In this document: piece by piece, positions 49,601-57,429 of the stretch
Position numbering within the stretch: the first letter of the stretch is position 1
Layout: every line of letters begins with the position of its first letter
Program-made: the position numbers and the translations under genes
Assembly: GCA_036850595.1 (NCBI GenBank)
Contig: CM072148.1
Location: 7,801,118-7,865,117 of the forward strand
Source of the DNA: Rhyacichthys aspro
Taxonomy: Eukaryota > Chordata > Actinopteri > Gobiiformes > Rhyacichthyidae
Direction of reading: 5' to 3'
DNA: 64,000 bases
The notes under the pieces: model-generated
What the model was told of the DNA's origin: nothing
The model's database searches: none
The model's input: the letters and a program-made list of their open reading frames with translations, nothing else

Positions 49601-52260
49601 ACTTATTTTTTAGGGATGTTTGCTGGATGTATTTCTTGACATTGTGTGTGACTAATTCAACATTTATCTTCACAGAAATGTATGACTGTAATTGTGATTT
49701 TAACATTGTTCATTCATTCATTTATGTGAATACAATACATTGTCAGTTTTACCACATTATCTGGTGAAGTCTACAGTGTAGGCTCAACAAAACAAATGTC
49801 TACACAGTCCAGTCAGAGATTTGTAAAGAATGGCACATGCACTGAAAAATAAAAAAAAACCAAGTACAATTTACATAAACCAAACATAAGATTCATATCT
49901 AAATTACACTGTGACTATTTCAGAAAATGTTTTGTGTCTTTTTATGGCTTTAAAAGCACAGCTGCATTACTAATACTCAAAAAATGAACTAAATAAACTT
50001 TTTTTCCATTTCAGATGTTTAAACTACATAGAAATGGTTGGCACACACTCAATAAGAACATGCAGTGTGTTAGAGGACTGCCTACAGTATTTGTTGAAGA
50101 AAGCAGTTGGACTCTCTCACAGTGGACGTTACTTGAGCTTGCCCCAACATTCATAGTCTTTATGCCCTTATAGGACCTTGTTTTGCAATGAGCAGTTGAG
50201 AAAGAGTAAAACATTTCACAGATCCCCCCCACTCACAGATCTCTAAGCATGTGAGAGTGAAGTCATTGTTTTCCAAGACGTTTGCCAGAGTGTGGGACAA
50301 AAATTATTTGTTGGCCTTCTTTGCTTGGTGTGTGTCAGTTCATTTTGTGGAGTAACAAGAATTCTGCCACACAGTATTACAATAAATGAGACAGTAACAG
50401 TTCAATTTGGTACTGATGCCTTACCTTTCTCATGCGGCCTTTGATGATACCATCTTCTTTTTGATTTCCAAACTCTTTAGTCTCATCTAAAACTGGACTG
50501 GCAGAAAGTGCGTCACCGTTCGCTGTTTGTGCAGTGTCCTCCATTGCAGAGACTGAGGCTACAGGTTTGTGGTGTTCCCTCCGACCATCTGTCACCTCAG
50601 AGGCAGGTGAGTCACAGCACAGATGACCAGAGGCTTGGTTGCCATGGAGATCAGCTGAGGAGACCTCATCGCGGACCTCTACAAAAGACAGCTGTAGCTT
50701 TTGGGTCTGTTTTTCAGATACTTCACCCAAATCATTAGGGGAAGGCTCAGCTGCAGTTAAATTCAATCCGAGGTTTGGTTGGGCCGTGTCTGCTTCAACA
50801 GAAATAACCTCTGGGATCGGATCTAACTTAGAGCAGCTCTTTTCTGAATCATCAAGTGTGGTTTGGTCCTCACAAACTGTGGCCATTTTGGACTGAGTAC
50901 ATTCAACAGGTTTTTCCACAGATTCAGTAATAGACATAGTTAATAAATACGGATCTGCGCTCTGAGTAGTGCTTGTTTGTGTGGGCTCTTCTTTTGGAAA
51001 GCCTGGATTCTGCTGTACAGACGATGTGACATTAATATCCTTCTCACCTTTGGCCAAAATATCAGAAAATACCACTGGTTCAGTTGTTTCTGCTTGTCTG
51101 TTACTGCATTCTTCACTTTTTGCTTCCTCTGGTCTGTTCATTTCAGCAGTGTGCTGTTGCAATAACATCTGGTTGGATATTTCACCAACAGGGGGTTCAG
51201 CCAATGGCTCACTGCTCTCTTGATGATCTCTTTCTCCAGCTTGACTGCTTGTTAAAGAATGTTCTTTATTTTCGATCAGGTGTCCTGGGTCATTCAGTCC
51301 ATCTTGCCCGTCAGCAGAATCTGTCCTCCAGCCTTCGTTTAGCCTTTTGTCACATTCTTCTTCAGCCAATGGCGTCACAACAGCATCCACTGTCTGGTCA
51401 GCACATGACAACATACATCCATTCTCCATAATACCTGAACTGTGCAGCACATCAACAGGTAACGTTGCACCATCAAAACAAGTAGAGTGATTCTCATCCT
51501 CTACATGTGGGAGGTCAGTTTGAGACGTCTGGTTTGGTGTGGCCTCAGAGATTTGAGGAGTTCTGCTGTACCCTGCTGTATGGCTGTCTTTTGTTTTCTG
51601 TTGATTTGGAGAATTGCCAGGCAGCTCACCAGCACATTCACACAGTAAAGGCTCATTGTTTGAACAGATAGTGATGCATTGTTGCTCTTTACAACAGATA
51701 TATGGACTTTTTAAGAGATTTTCCTCATTACTGTGGTCATGACCCTGTCTACTCTCTGTACCAACATCACCAGTATCAGTTTTCTCACCATGACTGCTGC
51801 TATCAGTTGCACAAGTAATATTTGTTCTGGGGATCCTGCTGTTTGGGTCAGTGTCAAAATCCCCAGACTGCTGGAAGTCTGTAGTTTGAATACTCTCTGA
51901 CTCTGAGGCCCTTTTAGAAATGTCAACATCCACCAACACTTTAGATTCCTCTCGCAAACCACAATGAACTTCCCCATTGTTTTCTATCAGCGTTAAATGT
52001 CTTGAATCAATACCATCACATGCCACGGATGCTGCCACCTCCAGAGTCTGAACTATGACGTCTGTTGGCACTTGATGGCCTCCCTCTGGCATCGAGGCAC
52101 ACCTTGTCCGTCGTCCATGTTTAGCCCCGTTAGTTACCCAGGATCCCTCGCTGCCCCCGCCATGGCAGCACACCAGGTCAAGATCATCATAGCTATACTG
52201 TAATCCGGACGGGTGCGTCACATGCTCCTCCCAACTCCTTTTCCTGATGGCTACTGGCAT
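839..52260 (-). CDS. dlc1: dlc1 gene, 13 coding exons of the long isoform (3' end outside window)
   Basis: Rho GTPase-activating protein that in known family members switches off RhoA/Cdc42 at focal adhesions. Joined coding segments on the minus strand: 52260-50425, 47805-47671, 47532-47419, 40509-40479, 10787-10716, 9224-9143, 8099-8036, 6614-4960, 4298-4119, 2975-2816, 2377-2170, 1705-1489, 953-839. All junctions are GT-AG and in phase, giving 1,623 codons without a stop. Approximate layout: acidic N-terminal region 1-612, linker 613-705, SAM 706-778, serine-rich adhesion-targeting region 779-1330, basic stretch and RhoGAP 1390-1600 with Arg1448 as arginine finger. The START domain must lie left of position 1, since nothing in 1-838 encodes it. 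DLC1 is preferred over STARD13 and STARD8 because the N-terminus MPVAIRKRSWEEHVTH and the RLDSMVLL exon match the DLC1 long form as I recall it. The gene lies divergently to slc44a1. Confidence 0.95.
1489..1705 (-). CDS. dlc1: dlc1 exon 12, C-terminal half of RhoGAP domain
   Basis: Encodes residues about 1513-1585, including LLPDENREALRTLL, the helix FLSDVTASV and the conserved block MTPTNLAVCLAPSLF, which contains the asparagine that contacts the GTPase in RhoGAP domains. The acceptor is CCCTCAG; the donor is GTGTGT after CCA-AG. A TAC tyrosine codon is rebuilt across the junction with exon 11, giving IYQYMPKE as expected. Confidence 0.95.
2170..2377 (-). CDS. dlc1: dlc1 exon 11, RhoGAP domain with arginine finger
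   Basis: Begins VGLFRKSGVKSRIQALRQ. The arginine of GLFRKSG (codon at 2363-2365, residue 1448) is the catalytic arginine finger that RhoGAP domains insert into the GTPase site. Further on, NYEGQSAYDVADMLKQYFRD and LPEPLLTSKLSETFLQIYQ are standard RhoGAP core segments. Between MNEA and VNYEGQ there is a short SGADGGG stretch, slightly longer and more glycine-rich than I recall for the human protein. The donor is GTAAGA. Confidence 0.96.
2816..2975 (-). CDS. dlc1: dlc1 exon 10, polybasic segment and start of RhoGAP
   Basis: Encodes AVPKFMKRIKVRDYKDRNVFG, then PLQVIVQRTGQPLPQGIQ and QAMRYLRNHCLDQ. The lysine/arginine-rich start corresponds to the phosphoinositide-responsive polybasic region just before the DLC1 GAP domain. 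The acceptor TTATAG and donor GTAAGA are clean. A W-A junction is rebuilt across the intron shared with exon 9. Confidence 0.94.
4119..4298 (-). CDS. dlc1: dlc1 exon 9, linker before the RhoGAP domain
   Basis: Encodes RPQKLRWPSFQNSHRPSSAS, then LQISCQSVLQMNLLQKLSLL, LTALLEKHTPTNKHGFSW. This segment is highly conserved between DLC1 relatives. Of two nearby AGs, only the acceptor after ACCCC keeps the frame (arginine codon AG+G); the AG six bases further would shift it. The donor is GTGGGT. Confidence 0.93.
4960..6614 (-). CDS. dlc1: dlc1 exon 8, large serine-rich focal-adhesion region
   Basis: A 1,655-nt exon encoding residues 779-1330. It opens with SEDSDEDEPCAISGRWTFQR, a DLC-family signature, followed by RWSRMDELDVFSS. 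A basic patch with KRMESLRLRS lies in the middle, then VSTPSPVTRARSHS and GGMYLEGFDPFSIYQ. The SRLSFYDNVP motif (Tyr codon 5310-5312, residue about 1213) matches the tensin SH2-binding site of DLC1. A helix near 5190-5260 (KLEQVLQHVSGLQRFVNAWS) corresponds to the LD-like motif known to bind talin/FAK. It is followed by an acidic glutamate run (5131-5182), SDSALDSASPCPSSP and RRDSGVGASLTR. The region is presumably disordered and phosphorylated. Confidence 0.95.
8036..8099 (-). CDS. dlc1: dlc1 exon 7, end of SAM domain
   Basis: 64-nt exon encoding RRLNTLNKCALMRLEISPQR and KR. The acceptor is TTTGCAG and the donor GTAAGC. The AG ending exon 6 plus the first G here rebuilds the first arginine of the invariant RRLNTLNKCA segment. 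Confidence 0.94.
9143..9224 (-). CDS. dlc1: dlc1 exon 6, middle of SAM domain
   Basis: 82-nt exon, too short for a simple ORF scan. It encodes DAQFPIDISSVTRDHDFLD, then RDAIEALCR once the split codons are joined. This is the second half of the SAM (sterile alpha motif) fold near the N-terminus of short DLC isoforms. The acceptor is TTGCCAG and the donor GTGACT. Confidence 0.94.
10716..10787 (-). CDS. dlc1: dlc1 exon 5, first common exon (start of SAM domain)
   Basis: 72-nt exon encoding (E/Q)IEAKEACTWLRAAGFPQY, then AQLYE. It starts with the last two bases of a codon (AG), so every upstream partner must supply one base. G from exon 4 or from the 33-kb leader gives Glu; C from the 16.2-kb leader gives Gln. 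All three alternative first-exon sets in this window satisfy this. The acceptor is CTTCCAG and the donor GTAAGA. Confidence 0.95.
10788..16209. other. dlc1 intron between the 16.2-kb first exon and the SAM exon
   Basis: About 5.4 kb of AT-rich intron. Seen: an exact 18-bp direct repeat near 13.56-13.61 kb. Otherwise no exon with splice sites in the required phase, no RNA gene and no recognisable transposon. The open frames here lack codon or family signals and are treated as chance. Confidence 0.6.
13561..13612. repeat. short direct repeat, 18 bp x 2
   Basis: ACTCTGATAAATATAGAG occurs at 13561-13578 and again at 13595-13612, with a third partial ATAAATATAGA between them. Likely a local slippage duplication in AT-rich intron. 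Confidence 0.8.
16210..16222 (-). CDS. dlc1: dlc1 alternative first coding exon (short isoform, MILTQ start)
   Basis: The minus strand reads ATG ATA TTA ACG C and then a GTAAGT donor. Joined to the SAM exon it gives MILTQIEAKEAC, matching the MILTQ-IEAKEACDWLRA start of the classical short DLC1 isoform as I recall it. In human that isoform carries a few extra residues upstream of MILTQ; here an in-frame TGA lies three codons before the ATG, so this methionine is the start. The context GGAAAATGA has A at -3. This isoform encodes 922 residues within the window. Confidence 0.85.
16223..16560 (-). promoter_or_regulatory. dlc1: promoter and 5'UTR of the dlc1 short isoform
   Basis: Upstream of the MILTQ start on the minus strand there is a TATAAAAG box at 16387-16394 and a GC-rich block with a CCGCCCCC-type Sp1 site at about 16540-16547, set in otherwise AT-rich DNA. 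A TATA-directed start would fall near 16360, giving a 5'UTR of about 140 nt. Two upstream ATGs lie in it (16311-16313 and 16254-16256). The promoter role is inferred from motif spacing. Confidence 0.6.
19185..19385 (-). mobile_element. tRNA-derived SINE, diverged copy
   Basis: Read on the minus strand, TTAGTGCACCTG (near 19362-19373) resembles a pol III A box. GGGTTCAAACCC about 35 bases later fits the B-box consensus GGTTCRANNCC. The body then contains ATCAGGAAGGGCATCTGG and CTGTGGCGACCCCTAAGG, which I recognise from a SINE dispersed widely in spiny-rayed fishes (where the consensus has GCGTCAGGAAGGGCATCCGG and CCGCTGTGGCGACCCCTAA). Ends are approximate and target-site duplications were not established. 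It lies inside the large dlc1 intron, in the same orientation as the gene. Confidence 0.7.
23472..23536 (+). repeat. TGGTCTGGTTT repeat cluster
   Basis: The 11-mer TGGTCTGGTTT occurs at 23472-23482, 23506-23516 and 23526-23536, with related GTCTGG words around it. This is a low-complexity, slippage-like repeat in intron DNA. Confidence 0.75.
28226..28243 (+). repeat. GAA trinucleotide run
   Basis: Five to six GAA/AAG units in intronic DNA, purine-rich on the plus strand. Confidence 0.75.
32995..33112 (-). CDS. dlc1: dlc1 alternative first coding exon (MSHSMRLLLL leader)
   Basis: The minus strand encodes 39 codons beginning MSHSMRLLLLQRSFSDHLRS and ending GRESRLS plus one base G, followed by a consensus GTGAGT donor. 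G + AG of the SAM exon makes Glu, giving RLS-EIEAKEACTWL, perfectly in frame. An in-frame TGA lies nine codons upstream of the first ATG, so the exon can be a true translation start; the second Met (codon 5) is an alternative. The leader is basic and leucine/serine-rich with no named domain. The proposed isoform has 957 residues inside this window. Expression is inferred, not shown. Confidence 0.75.
33113..40478. other. dlc1 intron and presumed promoter of the 33-kb first exon
   Basis: About 7.4 kb without further exons. The first 300 bases (33113-33430) are relatively C/T- and G-rich on the plus strand and probably include the 5'UTR/promoter of the MSHSMRLLLL transcript, but I see no convincing TATA box. 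A short GTGTGTGTGT run lies at about 33418-33432. Nothing else is recognisable. Confidence 0.5.
40479..40509 (-). CDS. dlc1: dlc1 exon 4, 31-nt microexon
   Basis: Encodes SNSISEKEKA plus the first base of a Glu codon. Joined to the SAM exon it reads SEKEKAEIEAKEAC, identical in pattern to the human long form (ISEKEKAEIEAKEAC). The acceptor is TTTTACAG after a T-rich tract and the donor is GTGAGT. Because it is 31 nt and changes phase from 0 to 1, skipping it would shift the frame into the SAM exon. A CA-repeat lies about 110 nt upstream of its acceptor in the transcript. Confidence 0.92.
40621..40697 (+). repeat. (TG)n microsatellite
   Basis: About 77 bp of TG dinucleotides with one CG variant early on and a TATATGCG interruption near 40671-40678. 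On the dlc1 transcript this is a (CA)n tract. Confidence 0.97.
44873..44890 (+). repeat. T(18) homopolymer
   Basis: Uninterrupted T run in intron; A-rich on the dlc1 transcript. No adjacent retrotransposon body was recognised that would explain it as a tail. Confidence 0.9.
45820..46025 (-). repeat. diverged repeat block built on CACCTGCTGT
   Basis: CACCTG occurs at 45825-45830, 45869-45874, 45954-45959 and 46014-46019. The first and third copies share a 19-bp word, CACCTGCTGTNNCACAACA (17 of 19 identical; 45825-45843 and 45954-45972), and both are set among A-rich tracts. It looks like a decayed tandem repeat; CACCTG is also an E-box. Confidence 0.6.
47419..47532 (-). CDS. dlc1: dlc1 exon 3, linker
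   Basis: 114-nt, phase 0-0 exon encoding ELDRSGSTTLQSSPQPSDSS and then SVCTSEPAPALGAKPKNG. It is serine/proline-rich and presumably disordered, corresponding to the human segment between RRHVPDLE and KPKTTA. The acceptor is GGTGCAG and the donor GTAAGT. Confidence 0.9.
47671..47805 (-). CDS. dlc1: dlc1 exon 2, conserved RLDSMVLL segment
   Basis: 135-nt, phase 0-0 exon encoding REHARLDSMVLLLMKLDQL and then DQEIENALSATSS...LHRRQIL. The human long form has RARLDSMVLLIMKLDQLDQD at the same place, so this is strong evidence for DLC1. It is predicted to be a helical, possibly coiled-coil, segment. The donor is GTACAA, weaker than the other donors in this gene. Confidence 0.93.
47806..50424. other. 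dlc1 intron between exons 1 and 2
   Basis: About 2.6 kb of AT-rich sequence. No exon, repeat family or RNA gene is recognisable. Confidence 0.6.
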
Positions 52261-52326
52261 AATGGACGTCCAAAGCTATCCCATAGAGCTGCTTCTGGTC
52301 CCACAAAACACAATAAAGGATGTGAT
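50425..52326 (-). CDS. dlc1: dlc1 exon 1 of long isoform: start codon and 612-residue acidic region
   Basis: Coding part 52260-50425; 52326-52261 is 5'UTR following a TCCTCAG acceptor, so a noncoding exon should exist further upstream. The start MPVAIRKRSWEEHVTH differs from the human long form (MSVAIRKRSWEEHVTH) at one position. The rest is a Ser/Thr/Glu-rich, mostly acidic region with no named domain, ending GRMRK before a GTAAGG donor. At 612 codons it is clearly longer than the roughly 400-residue human counterpart as I remember it. It is probably disordered and fast-evolving; function unknown beyond being specific to the long isoform. Confidence 0.93.
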
Positions 52327-53049
52327 CTGAGGAGATAGGAAAAGGAAGAACATGAGAGTTAGCAACTGTGACAACAAAATGAGTGTACAGATTATATATA
52401 ATTAACATTTATTAATTCTAGCATAATGAACTATAATTAGGAGAGTCTGAAATTCTTTATCACCTTTTGGAAAGCACATAAAGAATTTTGTAACTATTCA
52501 TGCTCTTCCAAAAATTGTCAACGATGTCACTCGAATGGATAAAACACCTGGTTTTCTTTAGTACAAATCACAAAGGCAACAGCGAGGCTTTAGGTGTTAA
52601 TCACATCTATCCAAAACTATACACTGTTTTCCTGTGTTGTTCTAGGTCACAATGTACAGCTGCAAGGAGACATAAAGACTGAACAAGCAGGATGTCCTCT
52701 TGCTCGGCTAAACATCTGCCAGTCCGAGACAGCAATGGCACCAGAGACAACGTATAGAAATAAGGTTAAAGGTGACAGTTTGAATTGAAGTAATAGGTGT
52801 AATAAGTAATGCTGTTAGTACCTACTTAGTTAAAATATGACAGCTGTGTACAGAAATGTTGCATGATAACACTATTTTCTTAAATGCCACCTTACTTTAG
52901 TACTTTAGTAATCCACCTCTTTAGTTACAAATCCAGTTTTTGCTTCAGGTTGTCTTTCCATTCATCTGCTGATCAGGAATTGGTATATATGAATCCATGC
53001 TATGTCCATATAACACACATATTGTTGTGAAGTTGCTGGCAGTCCTTCA

Positions 53050-53550
53050 TGTGTCTTTCACTAGCTGGTCTCCTCTATGCATCTTGGCTGAGAAGCGTCG
53101 CTGAAGCAGAGAAACCTCCAAAGGCACCCAGAAAGCCGGGAAGCAGCGAAGAGTCCACACACAACTTCCATCTTGATCACATTAGGGATTTTGCTGACGC
53201 TGAACGCAGAGAGTCAAGGGAGGTGGAAGAGGGGCCGGCTTTCTCCCCCCCACTCCACCCCTGCTTTCCTCTGCTCGATGCCTTCCTCATCAGGACCCCT
53301 CCCTCCGCTGTGGACAGGACAGGGAGTCTGACTCACATCCAAGGAGCCCCCTCCCCCGTCTCACAACTCATCAGACACACTATACTCATTTATTCCCCTC
53401 CGCCCTGCGCTCTCTTCTACTTTCTCTACTCACTGTTGGGAGAATCTTTCCTCTCCCTGGACTTTTTCATCAGTCGCTCTGAGCCTGCCGTTTCCCGGTG
53501 CGGGGAAAGGCTCCCACCAGTTGGTTTTGATTAGTAACAGACGGGCTGCC
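53050..53550 (-). promoter_or_regulatory. candidate promoter/noncoding first exon of dlc1 long isoform
   Basis: This stretch is richer in G+C and in C-runs than its surroundings and lies 0.7-1.2 kb upstream of the spliced 5'UTR of dlc1 exon 1, where a noncoding first exon is needed. No TATA box or unambiguous donor was identified, so this is placement by composition only. Confidence 0.25.
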
Positions 53551-55152
53551 TCGTAAGACCTCTGGCAGGGGGCCAACGCAGATTGCTCTTATGTTTTGGC
53601 AGCTTTATCTGAGGCATGCTTTTTCTTAAAGTTTGTCATTTAGTAAGTCTACAAGCATTCTTAGCCAAACAAACAGACTATGATGAACAAATTCAGACAT
53701 GGAGACAGACAAATTAATTTCTTCGATCAGAAAGCTTTTGAAGTGACAGCGATGTGGAAAGTGCAATCAAAGTGGTATCTGTGGTTAGCAGGCAAAAGCA
53801 TACCAGTAATTGGTTTCCTAATATAGTTCCTTATTAAAGACTAAGCTAAAATAAACTTGAGATCGATATTAGTGTGTCAACTTGGGACAAAAGCTTGATT
53901 TGTCTTTAATCAAGTGTGGTTTAAAACAAACATTCTCAGAGTTCCAAAGTCTGCTTCCACGTTACATCTTCAGGGCCCCACACTTCCTTATTCAATTAAC
54001 AGAACAGATTAACTTAATAAATTAGTTTTACTGTGGCAAACCCACACATAATTATATTATTTGGGCTAATTTTATACAAACTCAAGCTGTGAGTTATGTG
54101 AGATTCATCTATTTTGGTTTAGGTTCGATCACAAAACATTATAGCAGAGTGAGGCCCTTTAACCTCTAACCTCTGGGTCGTCCAGATGTGAGGTGAGGCC
54201 CTGGATGAGTCTTTTCTTAGAGGCCACAGTGGGAAACTATCCGCCGCTGTCAGCGCTGCCTCTCCAGGGACCCAGATGGTCGTGCACAAGGGGAACGATC
54301 CAAGTACAGCAAACCTCCTCAGCAGTGTGTCACATGAAGAGCGCTGTGGTCGTGCCTAGTGCAGCGTAATAAAAAGCAGATCTGGCTGGTCGCAGTAGCT
54401 TCCACGTGAATGAGGATGGTGCAGCGGCCGTCACAGAGCATGACTCAGGGTATCCACTCATTACCTTGGGAGGCCATCCAACATGAGCCTATAATTTAGG
54501 ACGCTACGTTCCCCCCCTGCCAATCAGACCATGTTTCAGGGCCACAGGGCGAGCGGTCTACGTCACAGTCCGGTCCGTCGGTGAAGGCTGACGCGCAAAA
54601 CACATGTTCAATCAGCAACATGTGTGAGATTATTCCCACAAGCATCGAGCTCTGTCATGTTTGTGAGCTGAAAACATTATAATGGCCGTAATAAAACAAC
54701 GTGATGCTTGTTATGAAAAGCCTTGTGTCTTTGGTTTAAGGCAATACAAATCCATTCTTTAAAATATTGTTGTGATTCAAAGCATATGTGTGTAGTGCAG
54801 ATTCGGGAGCTTGTGCAAATGAATATGTGACTAATTTAAAGTCTGAAAGAATAGATTTATTTGCTTTTTTAGGTCAGTGTTAGAAGATCACTATTCTAAG
54901 GCATATACAGTAAGGTCACATGTCTGCAGTCACATACATGGTTAAGAAAGGCCTATTCATGATTCACCCTATAATTCTCCACTGTTCAACCCCATATGTC
55001 ATTCATTCTTAAGTGGAGCAGTGAGGGCCCAAAGGAAACAGCCTTGCATTCCTTACTGATATTGTTTATTATAGGAAAAATAAGTCAGTCTAGATCATGG
55101 CCATTGAAGAACACACAGTGCTTGCCCATGTAGGAAAATGTAGGTGACGCTT

Positions 55153-55165
55153 AAAAAAAAAAAAA
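55153..55165 (+). repeat. A(13) homopolymer
   Basis: Short A run in intergenic DNA, with no retrotransposon body seen next to it. Confidence 0.85.
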
Positions 55166-56849
55166 GTCACTCCAATACTTAAACAAAGACCGCTTTGATA
55201 ATATGTTGCTGAACCCTTCTTAGGACTTCTTTAAATAACAATTTTCTAAAATACTGTAGTTATGTGAAGCTGCAGAAAGGTTAATTTACATTTAAATGAA
55301 AACTCAACAAAATGCCAGGATCCCATTTGAAGTTCTTAAAATAACATCAACAAACCACATCATAATCCTTCAATCGTTTCCTGTCACTTACTGCACCCCG
55401 CGGTTAACAGCTCCCTTTCAAAAGCTCAACTCAGCCATGTTGGAAACATAAGCTACCCCAATAGTCAAGTATTAAACTACCCAATGTAGTTGGCTATGCC
55501 TGGGATGCCAGTGAAGAGCTGCATCGGTGTTTTAATTGAAAAATAACCTCTAAGCATCTGCTGAATTCTGCTTGCTTTGTTTGTGTGGGTCAAAATGCAA
55601 TAAGTCGCTGTGGGAGAAACTGTGGGGGCCTTGGCAAGTGATCATGGGTCGTAATGTGACTGCTACCGTGGGAACAGGAAGTAAGTTATTGAAGATACAG
55701 ACCATAATAATCTTCAGGCTAAAATAATCTATCTAATCCTTGTGTGTGTATTTGCGAAAACAGAAGAGGCTGGACAGTATAAATCCACGTGAGTCTTTAG
55801 AGTGACTGGTGTGTAATATAGGGTTTGCACTCTCAGATCAAGTGACAGTGTAAATTTGTGTCACCTGGCTCCTACACTTTAAGACAAAGCTGTTGATATA
55901 CAGAGAAAACCTTTTCATTGTGTCCCATCTGGTCTTCATTTCTCTGGAGACATGAATGGCACACACACGGACAGAGGTGCATGTGACAGCTAGAGGGCAG
56001 CATCAACACTTCAACTGAAGCTTTAAAGGCTGTCATTCACCATATTTGACTATCCAAATTTCACACAGATCTGATTTGCTGGAACCAGTAACTCCTTCCT
56101 CACAACTAACACCGCTGCAAACAAGTCCATATGAGTTGGGGTATGTGACAGCAGCTGGAATCCATTTGCGCGGCTTGGTTTTAAAACGCATACCCCAAAA
56201 GCCTATAAACACTTGCATCTAAGCACATTCTCACACCTCTGTAGCTGTACATTTGCTGAGGAAAATACACTGCTAATCTCAGTGCTATGTGAACTTAAAA
56301 GGCCATTTCCACAGATAATGGACTCTAAAAAGTAAAATATATTATAGCAGATATTGGCACTATTGTTGTAATCTAATCACACTGTAATTCTACAATCTAC
56401 AAACAATAATATTATTTATCCTTTTGTATTTGAGTCAAGTCTTGAGCTTGGTGATCCACCAAACTGACAACCCCATCCACAGCTCAACATATGAACATAT
56501 GCAGTGTTGGCACTGACCATTAGATTAAAGATCCAGGAGAAAGTGTTGTCCTTAGACACTGTTGCCACAGCATAGACTCATGAGGAAACACTTAGACCAC
56601 CACTCACTAAATCAGAGGCCAGGAGTTGTGTCATCATTTGATCAGATAGAGACACATGCTTCCGATATGTGTTCATTTACATTTTGGTTCCAAATCACCA
56701 CCCAACATCTGCATCTGCTCTTTTTTACATTCACAACAAATGAAGGTGCAAATGTCCCCCATGTGTGGAGGCATGTTTTATCCCTCTCTATGTTTGTCTT
56801 TTTGGCCACAATAACGCAATAAAGACAATAGTTTTTTTCTTAGCAACAT

Positions 56850-57155
56850 CCATCATCCATTTTCTTCCACTTGCCTGCCTCTGGGTCGTGAGGGCAGCAG
56901 TCTAAGCAGAGACACCCAGACTTCCCACTCCCCAGACACTTCTTCCTACGTCTTCCCTGAAGAGCCCCCTCAGCTGCTGCTTCTCGATGTAGAGGAGCTG
57001 CAGCTCTACACCAAGCACCTCCCAGAAGTGACAGAGCTCTTCGCCCTATCTCAAAGGGAGCGCCCAGCCACCCTACAGAGGGAGCTCATTTCAGCCACAT
57101 GTGCTCCAGATCCTGTCCTTTTGGTCTATCCTCTGTTGTAGGCTGACTTCTACCC
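56850..57155 (-). mobile_element. LINE (non-LTR retrotransposon) fragment, 3' end of pol ORF
   Basis: On the minus strand the last frame reads EVWVSLLRLLPSRPRGRQ, then VEENG and a stop. This matches the EVWASLLRLLPPRP-type C-terminus common in fish LINE polymerase ORFs. Further upstream, LRRVAGLSLRDR-like and EELGVEPLLLHIEK-like DNA segments are recognisable but frame-broken. The piece between them, about 200 bp in the family as I recall it, is missing. This is a 5'-truncated, internally deleted, non-functional copy. The clade (RTE/Rex-like) is a guess. Confidence 0.75.
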
Positions 57156-57412
57156 ATGGAAAGTCTATGAGTTCTAGAGGTGTAGTGGTGTCTCATTTCT
57201 TAAGGAGTTAATAATAACCTTATCCCTCCCTTTGGATAGCCAAGGGGTAGGCCTAAAACTGAGGGAGGGCTAATGGGGAGAATATTTCAGTCATCTTAAA
57301 CTAGTTTCAAATTATTGCAAAGAAACACAACATCAAGTCAACAGTAAGGGTATTGGCTCGTTATTCAGTAAAGTCTTTGCCACTGCTTGACGCTCACATT
57401 ATCCTTTTCTTT

Positions 57413-57429
57413 AAAAAAAAAAAAAAAAA
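57413..57429 (+). repeat. A(17) homopolymer
   Basis: A run about 260 bp right of the LINE fragment. Its orientation does not fit a poly(A) tail of that minus-strand element. Confidence 0.9.

Noticed and set aside
839..52260. Assignment as stard13 or stard8
   Set aside because: The SAM, GAP and linker motifs are shared by all three paralogues, but the VAIRKRSWEEHVTH start, RLDSMVLL exon, SEKEKAEIEAKEAC junction and MILTQ short start are those of DLC1.
53049..53534. 161-codon plus-strand open frame in GC-richer DNA upstream of dlc1
   Set aside because: No family motif, biased by C-runs, and no splice or promoter context. It is better explained by composition near a possible promoter.
57413..57429. 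Poly(A) tail of the nearby LINE
   Set aside because: The LINE fragment is on the minus strand and its 3' end is near 56850, on the far side. The A run is on the wrong strand and side.
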